From Candidatus Heimdallarchaeota archaeon (GTDB lineage: Archaea; Asgardarchaeota; Heimdallarchaeia; Heimdallarchaeales; Heimdallarchaeaceae): a DNA stretch of 6,210 nucleotides. Positions 1 to 6,210 of this stretch are shown piece by piece. Both the position numbers and the translations under genes were made by a program. The stretch is from positions 1 through 6,210 of the forward strand of contig JAUVXQ010000078.1 in assembly GCA_030603505.1 (NCBI GenBank), read 5' to 3'. The notes under the pieces are model-generated. The model saw only the letters and a list, made by a program, of their open reading frames with translations. It did no database searches and was not told the origin of the DNA. Every line of letters starts with the position of its first letter. Within the stretch, counting starts at the first letter, position 1.

Positions 1-1358
1 TTGGCTTTCATCAAAAGATCACCTATCTTATTCCACAGCGTTGATTCATCCCAAGGCAGTGATGAAGAGACTAGTTTAAGCACTCTGACTAATCTTTTGT
101 CATCATGTAAAACTGATAATATCGAAGTTATTTTCTTCAAATATTTCTGAACAGACTTGCCAGAGAGCAGGAGTTCTTCATAGGTGCTTATTGCATCATC
201 AACCATTCCCATTCTCTCATAAACTAATCCTAAGTTTTCTAACAATCGGGTATCATCTGGAAATTTTTGAACACCAGCTTGCAATATTTCAAAAGCTGTT
301 TCATATCTTTTTCGTTCAATAACGCCTTCAACAAACTTTACAATAGATTCAGCAGATGGCATCAATTGCAATTGTTCAATGAAATAATCATAATCACTAT
401 GAGATTCGATTGTGGAAATCATTCTTCCTGCTAATTTCCATCCTGCAGAATACTCGTGATCAAGAGTTAATGAGGATTTTAATGCTTTTATTGCTTGATC
501 ATTTTTATGCTGAGCAAAAGAGCATTCTGCTAAACCATTCCAATATTCCGGTATATTATTTTTTAATTGAATAGCTTTTTTGAAGTTTTCTTCAGCTATT
601 ATGTAGTGTTTACCTTCAAAAGCTGCTTTCCCGGTAAAATAATGAAGAACATGACTTTCGGGGTAGCTAGTAGTTGCACTTGATAGTAATATTAGGGCTT
701 CATTTGGATTGCCATTAGATAATGCTTCCTGTCCATCTACAAATTCTCTTATTGAATAGAGTTCCCTCAATTCTTGTTCGTATTGCTGTTGCATTTCCGT
801 AGATTCTTGAATTCTATTGCTTAAAGAACGAAGAGACGCATGTAAAGGGTAAGCAGATGAGATATTAAGAACACGATAAGCATCTGCTTCAGAATGTAAC
901 TTTTCCTTTGATGATTGTTCCAGAAACTCGGGGGGAAGATAAATATAACATTCCATTGATTTAATGTGATTCCCTTGATGTAAGTATATTGTCATCAGAT
1001 TTGCCCAAATAAAATAGTTTTCTGGATTATTTTTTAGCAAATTTTGATATATTTTCACTGCTAAATCATATTCGTGGATTTCTGATAGTAGATTAGCAAC
1101 AATCAAAATTTCATCTGATTTGTCATAAGGAAGGCTGGCTAAATTGTCCTTTATTGCTTTTTTAAGATCACTAAAGTGTTGAATAAAACTACTAAGAAAA
1201 TGTTCATCCTTCCAGATGAATAGAAGTGAATTTATTTCTCCTGGAAGGTAACAAGCATAAATTTTAGTTGTAGCTTGAATTATCTCAGATGATATAGTTT
1301 CCACTAATAACGTGGTATCATCTATGATTTCATCTAATTGCTTCGTTTCTTTATGCAA
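1..1358 (-). CDS. TPR-repeat protein, 5' part only (452 codons, runs off left edge)
   Basis: The reading frame is open from a TTG at 1358 down to base 1, so the C-terminus is missing. I chose the TTG because a strong GGAGGTT ribosome binding site (1372-1366) lies seven bases upstream, no in-frame ATG exists before the upstream stop at 1415-1413, and the frame is clean throughout. The protein has no signal peptide or membrane segment and is probably cytoplasmic. Helix-pair repeats with the TPR pattern (small/aromatic positions, A in helix B, P at the end) are visible at roughly residues 83-150, 206-306 and 340-404. Examples are YDLAVKIYQNLLKNNPEN near 97-114 and a GLVYERMGMVDDAISTYEELL stretch near 377-397. 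A Q/E-rich, possibly coiled-coil segment lies near 182-203. The first 80 residues are helical and unrecognised. TPR arrays serve as protein-binding scaffolds; the partner cannot be read from the sequence. The gene is divergent from the helicase. Confidence is high that it codes and good that it is TPR, with no specific function assigned. Confidence 0.88.
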   Translation of the reverse strand, partial: MHKETKQLDEIIDDTTLLVETISSEIIQATTKIYACYLPGEINSLLFIWKDEHFLSSFIQHFSDLKKAIKDNLASLPYDKSDEILIVANLLSEIHEYDLAVKIYQNLLKNNPENYFIWANLMTIYLHQGNHIKSMECYIYLPPEFLEQSSKEKLHSEADAYRVLNISSAYPLHASLRSLSNRIQESTEMQQQYEQELRELYSIREFVDGQEALSNGNPNEALILLSSATTSYPESHVLHYFTGKAAFEGKHYIIAEENFKKAIQLKNNIPEYWNGLAECSFAQHKNDQAIKALKSSLTLDHEYSAGWKLAGRMISTIESHSDYDYFIEQLQLMPSAESIVKFVEGVIERKRYETAFEILQAGVQKFPDDTRLLENLGLVYERMGMVDDAISTYEELLLSGKSVQKYLKKITSILSVLHDDKRLVRVLKLVSSSLPWDESTLWNKIGDLLMKA

Positions 1359-1365
1359 TACAAGC

Positions 1366-1372
1366 AACCTCC
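1366..1372 (-). promoter_or_regulatory. Shine-Dalgarno site GGAGGTT of the TPR gene
   Basis: On the minus strand GGAGGTT is followed seven bases later by TTG CAT AAA, which opens the long frame. It matches the anti-SD at the 3' end of archaeal 16S rRNA almost fully, and it decides the start codon of a gene that has no usable ATG. Confidence 0.75.
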
Positions 1373-1410
1373 AGGTTACTATTGAATTCTGGTGGAACCC
1401 CTTGAATTCA

Positions 1411-1438
1411 AATCATATTTTTAGGTTCTAATATGATT
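1411..1438. repeat. Perfect 9-bp inverted repeat, candidate operator
   Basis: AATCATATT at 1411-1419 is repeated as its exact reverse complement AATATGATT at 1430-1438, with a 10-base spacer. The arm centres are 19 bases apart, close to two helical turns, as expected for a dimeric DNA-binding protein. The left arm overlaps the best minus-strand TATA-like box of the TPR gene. The arms are AT-rich, so a chance origin is possible. Confidence 0.4.
1415..1427 (-). promoter_or_regulatory. Candidate TATA/BRE region of the TPR gene
   Basis: Read on the minus strand this is AACCTAAAAATATG, an A/T-rich box preceded by a short purine/C stretch. A start of transcription about 25 bases downstream would fall near 1393, giving a leader of some 35 bases that contains the GGAGGTT site. 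The assignment rests on position and composition only. Confidence 0.3.
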
Positions 1439-1468
1439 CTCTATAGTTATATTCTGGTATGAAATAAA

Positions 1469-1489
1469 TAAATACATTTGTTGTATTTA
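1469..1489. repeat. Perfect 8-bp inverted repeat TAAATACA-N5-TGTATTTA
   Basis: TAAATACA (1469-1476) and TGTATTTA (1482-1489) are exact reverse complements around the spacer TTTGT. The compact 21-bp dyad in the middle of the divergent intergenic region looks like an operator. A weak RNA hairpin is also possible, but no T-run follows on either strand, which argues against a terminator. Confidence 0.42.
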
Positions 1490-1609
1490 AAGCTTGCTAA
1501 CCGTTGAATTTATGAAGTATAGGATTTTTTAGCTTTTTTTTATCTTATTTATTTGATAATCACTTTATTACTTGAATTCGATAAATTTTTTTAACAGATG
1601 AACTTTGTG

Positions 1610-1623
1610 CAAAACCTTTTAAT
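1610..1623 (+). promoter_or_regulatory. Candidate BRE/TATA promoter of the helicase gene
   Basis: CAAAACC followed by TTTTAAT resembles an archaeal BRE-TATA pair. Transcription would start near 1645, leaving a leader of only about eight bases before the ATG at 1653. A weak SD-like AAAGAGG at 1635-1641 would then lie upstream of the transcript start and be irrelevant. If transcription starts further upstream, for example from the A/T-rich stretch at 1579-1595, that SD could be used instead. Confidence 0.33.
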
Positions 1624-1652
1624 CACAATAAATTAAAGAGGCAACAACTCCT

Positions 1653-3815
1653 ATGTTTAATTCTAATCGAAAAATTGCGTATCTTGAAACTGAAGGTTAT
1701 GAATTCTGTCCTACTTGCGGTAAACTCTTAGAATTTACTAGATCAGAAGTTAGGTGCCCAAAATGTGGTTTCATCAGAAAGAACGGTGATGCTTCAACGA
1801 AGAGTACCCCTATCATAGAAAAAACCACTGAACTTCATAATGTAAAAGATGGTGAAACAAAGAAGACTCAATCTTCAACAAACAATAAATCATGGGAATA
1901 TTATTTTCCATATATCAAAATCAGACCTCTTCAGAGGCAAATCATAGATATAATCTCAAAATGCTACGAAAAAAGAGCTCATTCGATTGTGCAAGCTGCA
2001 AATGGTATAGGGAAAACAATTGCAACATTATCACCCCTTTTGCAATATACCATAAACGAAAACAAGACCATAGTTTATTGTTGTAGAACTCATCAACAAC
2101 TTTCTAGAGTTATTTCTGAATTGAAAATGATAAAACAATTAGCTCCTGTAACGGGGATTGCACTTCGAGGAAGAAGAGAGTTATGTTTACATCCTATCAT
2201 ACAAAAATATTCAACAGATTCAACAAATGCTGCTGAAATATGCCGTTATTTAAAGAAAGATGGTAAATGCATATATTTCGCCAATCTTGCAAAAAAAGAT
2301 AAATTAAAAAAATTAGCTGAAATTACTGCGAATCAAGTTTTTGATAGTAAGGATTTGATGGAAATTTCTAAAACACTAGAGGTATGTCCTTTTGAAGTAT
2401 CAAAAAACCTTGTAAAAGATGTTAATGTAGTAACAGCTAGTTATCAATATCTTTTCAATCCCCATATTAGAACAACGTTTCTCAATAGTCTAGAAAAGGA
2501 TTTATCTGATATTATAATTGTGATAGATGAAGCACACAATTTACCTTCTACTGCTATAGATGCTAGTAGCTCAACTCTTTCTAATTATACACTAGATCGA
2601 GCGATGGACGAAGCTCTGAAATTAAAACAAGGAACAGAATATGACGTTATAGAAGCAATTTCCTCCGTTCTCAAAGATAGTTCCAAAGAACTCGATCCAG
2701 AAACTGAAGTAAGAATTGATCCAAATGACTTCTTAAGGAAAGTAGAAAAACGCTCAAAAATTGAAATCAATTCAAATGTTGTTCATGCGATTGGAAAATT
2801 GGGAGAGCTAGTTAAAAATGATCAAGCGAAAAGAAATAAAGCTCCAATTGCTTTTTCTTCTGCAGTTGAAAGGCATCTAGAACATCTTTTGGAATCAAAG
2901 GATAGACATGATTATGCCCATTTTATTTCTATGTACCAGTCAAAAAGAGGAGATTCACAACCTAAACTCATCTCATTATCTTTAGATCCACGAACAGTAA
3001 CAGAAGAAATCTTCTCCAAAGTTTATTGTTCAGTATCTCTCTCTGGGACATTAGATCCTATTGAATCTTATATTTCATTAATAGGAATGCAAGATAGAGA
3101 AATACTTGAAACTTCTTTACCCTCTCCTTATGACAAAGAAAATGTTTTTACTATTGTTGTTGATAAAGTTTCTACAAAATTAGCCGATAGAAATAAGGTT
3201 ACTTTTTCAATAATGGTTAAAGCGATAGAAGATGCTATTAAAGCAACACCAAAAAATGTTGGAATCTTTTGTGCAAGTTATTCAATACTGAATAGCCTTA
3301 TAGATGCCGGTTTAGAAAAAGTGGTTTCAAAGCCCCTTTACATTGCTATGAAGGGTATGTCATCAAAAGAAAGTGATGAATTAATTCAAAAATACAAGAA
3401 CGAAGCAAAAAAAACAGGTGGAGTACTACTTTCGGTGTTAGGAGGTAGAGCATCGGAAGGAAGTGATTACCCTTCTGAACAAATGCATACAGTAATAATT
3501 GTGGGTATTCCCTATGCAAGGCCTTGTCCTACTGTAGATGCTTCGATTGAGTATCTTGAAAGTAGATTTCCAACGAAAGGACGTGAATTTGGTTATAATA
3601 TTCCAGCATTAACAAGAGCCTCGCAAGCCGCTGGGAGACCAATAAGAAGTTTGGAAGATTATGCGGTTGTAATTTTACTGGATTATCGCTTTGCCAGATA
3701 TTATTATAAAAAACACATTCCCCTGTGGTTGACGCAAAATCTTAAGGTTGTTCAACCTAAAAATGAATCAATATACATGAATGTAAAGAAATTTTTTGAA
3801 TATCATTATGATTAA
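1653..3815 (+). CDS. XPD/Rad3-type Fe-S DNA helicase with N-terminal zinc ribbon
   Basis: This is a 720-residue superfamily 2 helicase of the XPD/Rad3/DinG group, ATP-driven enzymes that unwind DNA 5' to 3' in repair. A zinc ribbon with C19, C22, C35 and C38 comes first, then a polar linker (about 43-80). Next follow RPLQRQ (91-96, Q-motif-like), Walker A QAANGIGKT (114-122), motif Ia CCRTHQQLSRV (143-153), and four cysteines C178, C197, C206 and C245 spaced as in the XPD 4Fe-4S domain, starting with GRRELCLHP as in XPD/RTEL1. Walker B DEAH is at 292-295, an Arch-like insert at about 300-450, SLSGTLDP at 462-469, motif V GGRASEGSDY at 597-606, and motif VI QAAGRPIR at 658-665. All catalytic motifs are intact. 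The ribbon resembles the N-terminal ribbon of TFS/RPB9 and is not part of standard XPD. Walker A deviates from the common APTGTGKT. Family is certain; orthology to XPD itself, rather than a paralogue, is not. Confidence 0.95.
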   Translation: MFNSNRKIAYLETEGYEFCPTCGKLLEFTRSEVRCPKCGFIRKNGDASTKSTPIIEKTTELHNVKDGETKKTQSSTNNKSWEYYFPYIKIRPLQRQIIDIISKCYEKRAHSIVQAANGIGKTIATLSPLLQYTINENKTIVYCCRTHQQLSRVISELKMIKQLAPVTGIALRGRRELCLHPIIQKYSTDSTNAAEICRYLKKDGKCIYFANLAKKDKLKKLAEITANQVFDSKDLMEISKTLEVCPFEVSKNLVKDVNVVTASYQYLFNPHIRTTFLNSLEKDLSDIIIVIDEAHNLPSTAIDASSSTLSNYTLDRAMDEALKLKQGTEYDVIEAISSVLKDSSKELDPETEVRIDPNDFLRKVEKRSKIEINSNVVHAIGKLGELVKNDQAKRNKAPIAFSSAVERHLEHLLESKDRHDYAHFISMYQSKRGDSQPKLISLSLDPRTVTEEIFSKVYCSVSLSGTLDPIESYISLIGMQDREILETSLPSPYDKENVFTIVVDKVSTKLADRNKVTFSIMVKAIEDAIKATPKNVGIFCASYSILNSLIDAGLEKVVSKPLYIAMKGMSSKESDELIQKYKNEAKKTGGVLLSVLGGRASEGSDYPSEQMHTVIIVGIPYARPCPTVDASIEYLESRFPTKGREFGYNIPALTRASQAAGRPIRSLEDYAVVILLDYRFARYYYKKHIPLWLTQNLKVVQPKNESIYMNVKKFFEYHYD

Positions 3816-3862
3816 ATTTTCCATTCAGAAACAATTTTATTCTCTTGATAAAAAATAAGGTG

Positions 3863-4318
3863 ATGAAAGCAACTTTTATCCTTCCATTAAGTGAAAACAT
3901 TGTAAAGATTTTGGAAAAAATAGCTGATAATTACAAGACTGATGTTAAGAAAGAAGACATGAAAGATGGTTATTTCATTTTAGCAAAACCTAAACTACAA
4001 ATCGCCTCCGCTGTCGAAACTAGCAATTATATTATTCATGTTTGGGGTGCATCGGAAGAAGACATTAATTACCTAACAACAATGTTTGACAACCCCATAC
4101 GAACATCCTCTGAAAAACTATCTACATTAGAATTTGCTCAGGAGCTTTTAATTCTTCCAAATATTGATAGTTTATCTAAAGACGAAATCATAGATTCTAT
4201 GCATCTGAGTGAACAAGATTATGATCAATACAAAAAGCTGTTAAGACTATCTGTGATGAGACAATCCCCTCATGATGCAGTGGAACAAATATATAAAATT
4301 CTTGAAAAAAAACAGTAA
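3863..4318 (+). CDS. Small unrecognised protein downstream of the helicase
   Basis: I do not recognise this 151-residue protein (157 from the alternative TTG at 3845). It is soluble, with no signal peptide, membrane segment or cysteine cluster. The N-terminal half starts directly on a hydrophobic strand (MKATFILPL) and alternates helix and strand to about residue 75, suggesting a small alpha/beta fold. The C-terminal half (about 88-151) is all helical. Its segment SKDEIIDSMHLSEQDYDQYKK has a helix-turn-helix-like look, but this is weak. I prefer the ATG at 3863 because it opens on the strand, but it has only an AAGGTG touching the ATG, too close for a normal SD. The TTG at 3845 and GTG at 3860 are alternatives. 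The gap to the helicase stop is 47 bases (29 from the TTG), so co-transcription is likely and a role with the helicase is a reasonable guess only. Confidence 0.8.
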   Translation: MKATFILPLSENIVKILEKIADNYKTDVKKEDMKDGYFILAKPKLQIASAVETSNYIIHVWGASEEDINYLTTMFDNPIRTSSEKLSTLEFAQELLILPNIDSLSKDEIIDSMHLSEQDYDQYKKLLRLSVMRQSPHDAVEQIYKILEKKQ

Positions 4319-4372
4319 TAGATATTGTAACTCTTCTAATCTCCTTCTTCTGAAATCTGTTCATCCGGCAGA

Positions 4373-4382
4373 TATTTAATAT
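4373..4382 (+). promoter_or_regulatory. TATA-like box of the secreted PLD gene, leaderless spacing
   Basis: TATTTAATAT is centred about 25 bases before the ATG at 4403, the usual archaeal TATA-to-start distance, and no Shine-Dalgarno sequence lies in between. This fits a leaderless transcript beginning at or next to the start codon. The box overlaps the 10-bp palindrome TTAATATTAA (4376-4385), which is expected from its composition. Confidence 0.5.
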
Positions 4383-4402
4383 TAATTTTTCTATTATAGT
4401 AT

Positions 4403-6210
4403 ATGAAATATGACAGTAAAGTGTTCATTCTTGCTTTTTTATTGATAATACCACTTTTAGCTTACAATGTTGCTAGTTCTACAGCTTATACAAGTGTACA
4501 TCCTGAAGAAAAAGTAGTCGATGAGATCATAACAGATACTTTTACAGGTGTCACAAAAATAACTATGTTTAGCGGTCCCGATTCAGCTTATGATGTTGTG
4601 TATAACTCAGTATTAAATGCTACAACCTCATTCTATCTTGAAGTATATACTCTATCCAGTGAAGCATTAGTTGATGCATTAATAGCTGCTAAAGGTAGAG
4701 GTGTCAATGTGATTGTTCTGTTATCTCATGATAGAGTTAGCGTATATGAAGATAATTATACTGTAGAATCGGCTTATAGATTAGATAATGCCGGTATAGA
4801 TGTTTTGTGGACAAGTTCAGCTTTCAGATTTACTCATGCAAAATTCTGGGTTGTTGATAACCAGACTGCTTATGTCTATTCAGGTAATTGGGCACCATCT
4901 AGTATTCCAGTATCACCAACAGCAAGAACAAATAGAGAGATGGGAATAGCTTTTAATGATACCTCAATTGCAACATATTATGAGGATGTTTTTTTTGATG
5001 ATATGCTGATGTCTTCCCCTTATACTGATCTACCGCATATAGAGTATCTTCAAGCTGAAGATAGTGGAACATATACACATCCATTTACACAAACTACTAT
5101 TACAGAATATGCTGAAGTTACTCCGATATTCTCTCCAGATAATAGTTACGAACTTATTTCAGAGCTTATTCAGTCTGCTCAGAGTACAATAGATGTTGAA
5201 CTACAATATATTAAATTTGATTGTGACGCTTTAAACGACTTAATTGATGCTGCTTTAAGAGGTGTTTCTGTAAGAGTTCTAATTCCTAAACCTGGAGTGT
5301 CTAATGAAAATGTCACTGAAGTATTAATTAATGCTGGAGCTTCTGTTAGGTTTTTCAAGGGATTGGGACATAATCACAACAAATACATTTCAGTTGATGG
5401 TGAAAAAGTACAGATTTCAAGTATAAACTGGTCCAACAACTCTTTTGTGAATAACAGAGAGGCAGGAGCTATCGTTAAAAACCCAACTGTAGCAGACTAC
5501 TTCAAAGAGATTTTTGATTTTGATTGGGATCAAAGCGAAGTACCTTCAGGTTATATGTCTCCAATAACAGTAATATCACCTAAGAATGGAGCTATAATTT
5601 CAGGCACTCATACTTTTCAAATCGCCTTTAATCTACTAAACTTTACATCAGGCGGATTATACATTGACGATTTATTAGTTACTTCATGGAGTAATCCAAA
5701 TGGCACTGTAACATTTGATCTTATTACAACATCTATTTCTGATGGTTATCATCAGATAAACGTGACTGGAGATGTTGATGGTGGTGATACTATAACAACA
5801 GACCAACGTGTAAACATTATCAATACTGATGACTGGAAATTATTGATAACTGAAGTTAGATTTGATGCTTCTAACGAACCAGAGGGCGAGTACTTCGAAC
5901 TGTATAATTATTTCGATTTTACTATTTCTATAGGTAGTTGGATATTTTCTGATAAAGAAGATGATTATGTTTTACCCACTGATGCAATAATTGTATCTGA
6001 AGAAGTTCTCATCTTTGCAAGAGATGAAGCCGTATTTATAAGCGAAATGGTTGATTTAGGTGTAGATTATAATCTTCCAGACTTTATTTACACAGATATC
6101 CTACTTGCTAATACAGGAGATGAGTTAATCCTTTATGATTCAGATGAGATAATTAGAGATGCTGTAGTATGGGGTTCAGGAAGTGTATCAGGAGTAGTTG
6201 CATGGTCTGG
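4403..6210 (+). CDS. Secreted phospholipase D-like (HKD) protein with Ig-like and lamin-tail domains, 3' end missing
   Basis: The frame is open from ATG 4403 to the right edge (602 codons, no stop). Residues 7-25 form a hydrophobic signal peptide with a likely cleavage site after VASSTA, so the protein is exported. Two PLD half-sites follow. The first has H145-x-K147-x4-D152 with S160/N162 and a later NRE at 177-179. The second has H325-x-K327-x4-D332 with S340/N342 and NRE at 351-353. Both halves retain the catalytic His and Lys, so phosphodiesterase activity on lipid or nucleic acid is expected; the substrate cannot be told. About 387-475 is a beta-rich Ig-like segment that opens with VISPKNGAIISG. 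From W478 a lamin-tail-like domain begins (LLITEVRFDA, GEYFELYNY, GSWIFSD), a fold common in extracellular nucleases of bacteria and archaea. The mature protein is acidic. More domains or a membrane anchor may follow beyond the window. The gene appears to be transcribed from its own promoter. Confidence 0.92.
   Translation, partial: MKYDSKVFILAFLLIIPLLAYNVASSTAYTSVHPEEKVVDEIITDTFTGVTKITMFSGPDSAYDVVYNSVLNATTSFYLEVYTLSSEALVDALIAAKGRGVNVIVLLSHDRVSVYEDNYTVESAYRLDNAGIDVLWTSSAFRFTHAKFWVVDNQTAYVYSGNWAPSSIPVSPTARTNREMGIAFNDTSIATYYEDVFFDDMLMSSPYTDLPHIEYLQAEDSGTYTHPFTQTTITEYAEVTPIFSPDNSYELISELIQSAQSTIDVELQYIKFDCDALNDLIDAALRGVSVRVLIPKPGVSNENVTEVLINAGASVRFFKGLGHNHNKYISVDGEKVQISSINWSNNSFVNNREAGAIVKNPTVADYFKEIFDFDWDQSEVPSGYMSPITVISPKNGAIISGTHTFQIAFNLLNFTSGGLYIDDLLVTSWSNPNGTVTFDLITTSISDGYHQINVTGDVDGGDTITTDQRVNIINTDDWKLLITEVRFDASNEPEGEYFELYNYFDFTISIGSWIFSDKEDDYVLPTDAIIVSEEVLIFARDEAVFISEMVDLGVDYNLPDFIYTDILLANTGDELILYDSDEIIRDAVVWGSGSVSGVVAWS

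Larger units (their letters stand above)
1359..1652. other. Divergent intergenic region, AT-rich
   Basis: About 295 bases separate the divergent TPR and helicase genes. I see no further open frame of substance and no tRNA-like or structured RNA fold. It contains two perfect inverted repeats (1411-1438, 1469-1489), three copies of TTGAATTC (1382-1389, 1402-1409, 1572-1579), T-rich runs at 1524-1547 and 1586-1593, and candidate promoters for both directions. The region is longer than the other gaps in the window, consistent with regulation of one or both flanking genes. Confidence 0.6.

Noticed and set aside
1524..1547. T-rich run as a transcription terminator
   Set aside because: No plus-strand gene ends upstream of it. 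It sits between divergent starts and fits general AT-richness better than termination.
1892..2086. 64-codon plus-strand frame inside the helicase gene
   Set aside because: It lies out of frame within the region coding the Walker A and flanking motifs of the helicase, has no SD or recognisable content, and is a shadow frame.
2585..2770. 61-codon minus-strand frame inside the helicase gene
   Set aside because: It is antisense to the Arch-like region of the helicase, low-complexity Ser-rich, and has no start signals; it is a shadow frame.
3812..3841. Separate promoter for the small gene (TAAATTTT or AATTTTAT)
   Set aside because: The gap is too short and too AT-rich to distinguish a TATA box from background, and read-through from the helicase is the simpler reading.
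4331..4352. Pyrimidine-rich tract after the small gene as a terminator
   Set aside because: It is C/T-mixed without a solid T-run or hairpin, so I could not support a terminator call. The T5 run at 4386-4390 is as likely part of the next promoter region.
1..6210. CRISPR array, insertion sequence, integrase, tRNA or defence-island signature
   Set aside because: No spaced direct repeats, terminal inverted repeats with a transposase, cloverleaf or nuclease-plus-immunity gene set was found. The HKD protein has a signal peptide, which argues against an intracellular defence effector.

Overview
The window looks like chromosomal DNA of a low-GC archaeon. The evidence is a DEAH helicase of the XPD/Rad3 type with four iron-sulfur cysteines, an N-terminal zinc ribbon like those of archaeal/eukaryotic transcription proteins, A/T-rich TATA-like boxes about 25 bases upstream of an SD-less start codon, and a GGAGGTT ribosome binding site serving a TTG start. 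A deep archaeal lineage such as Asgard archaea is possible, but this is inference from gene style and composition. No 16S rRNA or other firm marker is present. No rRNA, tRNA, CRISPR array, insertion sequence, integrase or phage gene was seen.

Layout: (1) 1-1358, minus strand, is the N-terminal 452 codons of a TPR-repeat protein that continues past the left edge. (2) 1359-1652 is a divergent intergenic region of about 295 bases. It is very AT-rich and holds candidate promoters for both directions, two perfect inverted repeats and three copies of TTGAATTC. (3) 1653-3815, plus, is a 720-residue zinc-ribbon/XPD-like Fe-S helicase. (4) 3863-4318, plus (or from a TTG at 3845), is a small unrecognised protein of 151 residues, close enough to the helicase to share its transcript. 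(5) 4319-4402 is a short gap with a TATA-like box placed for a leaderless transcript. (6) 4403-6210, plus, is the first 602 codons of a secreted protein with a signal peptide, a duplicated HKD phospholipase D/nuclease core, an Ig-like segment and a lamin-tail-like domain. It is open at the right edge.

How the genes relate: the helicase and the small protein are plausibly one transcription unit, with the small protein a candidate partner of the helicase. The TPR protein is transcribed divergently from the same intergenic region and may share regulatory DNA with it. The secreted PLD protein seems to be an independent unit with its own promoter. It acts outside the membrane, so no functional link to the helicase is visible. 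The most notable points are the zinc-ribbon/helicase fusion, the co-oriented unknown protein, the dyads in the divergent promoter region, and the PLD + Ig + LTD extracellular architecture. None of these alone proves a new system.
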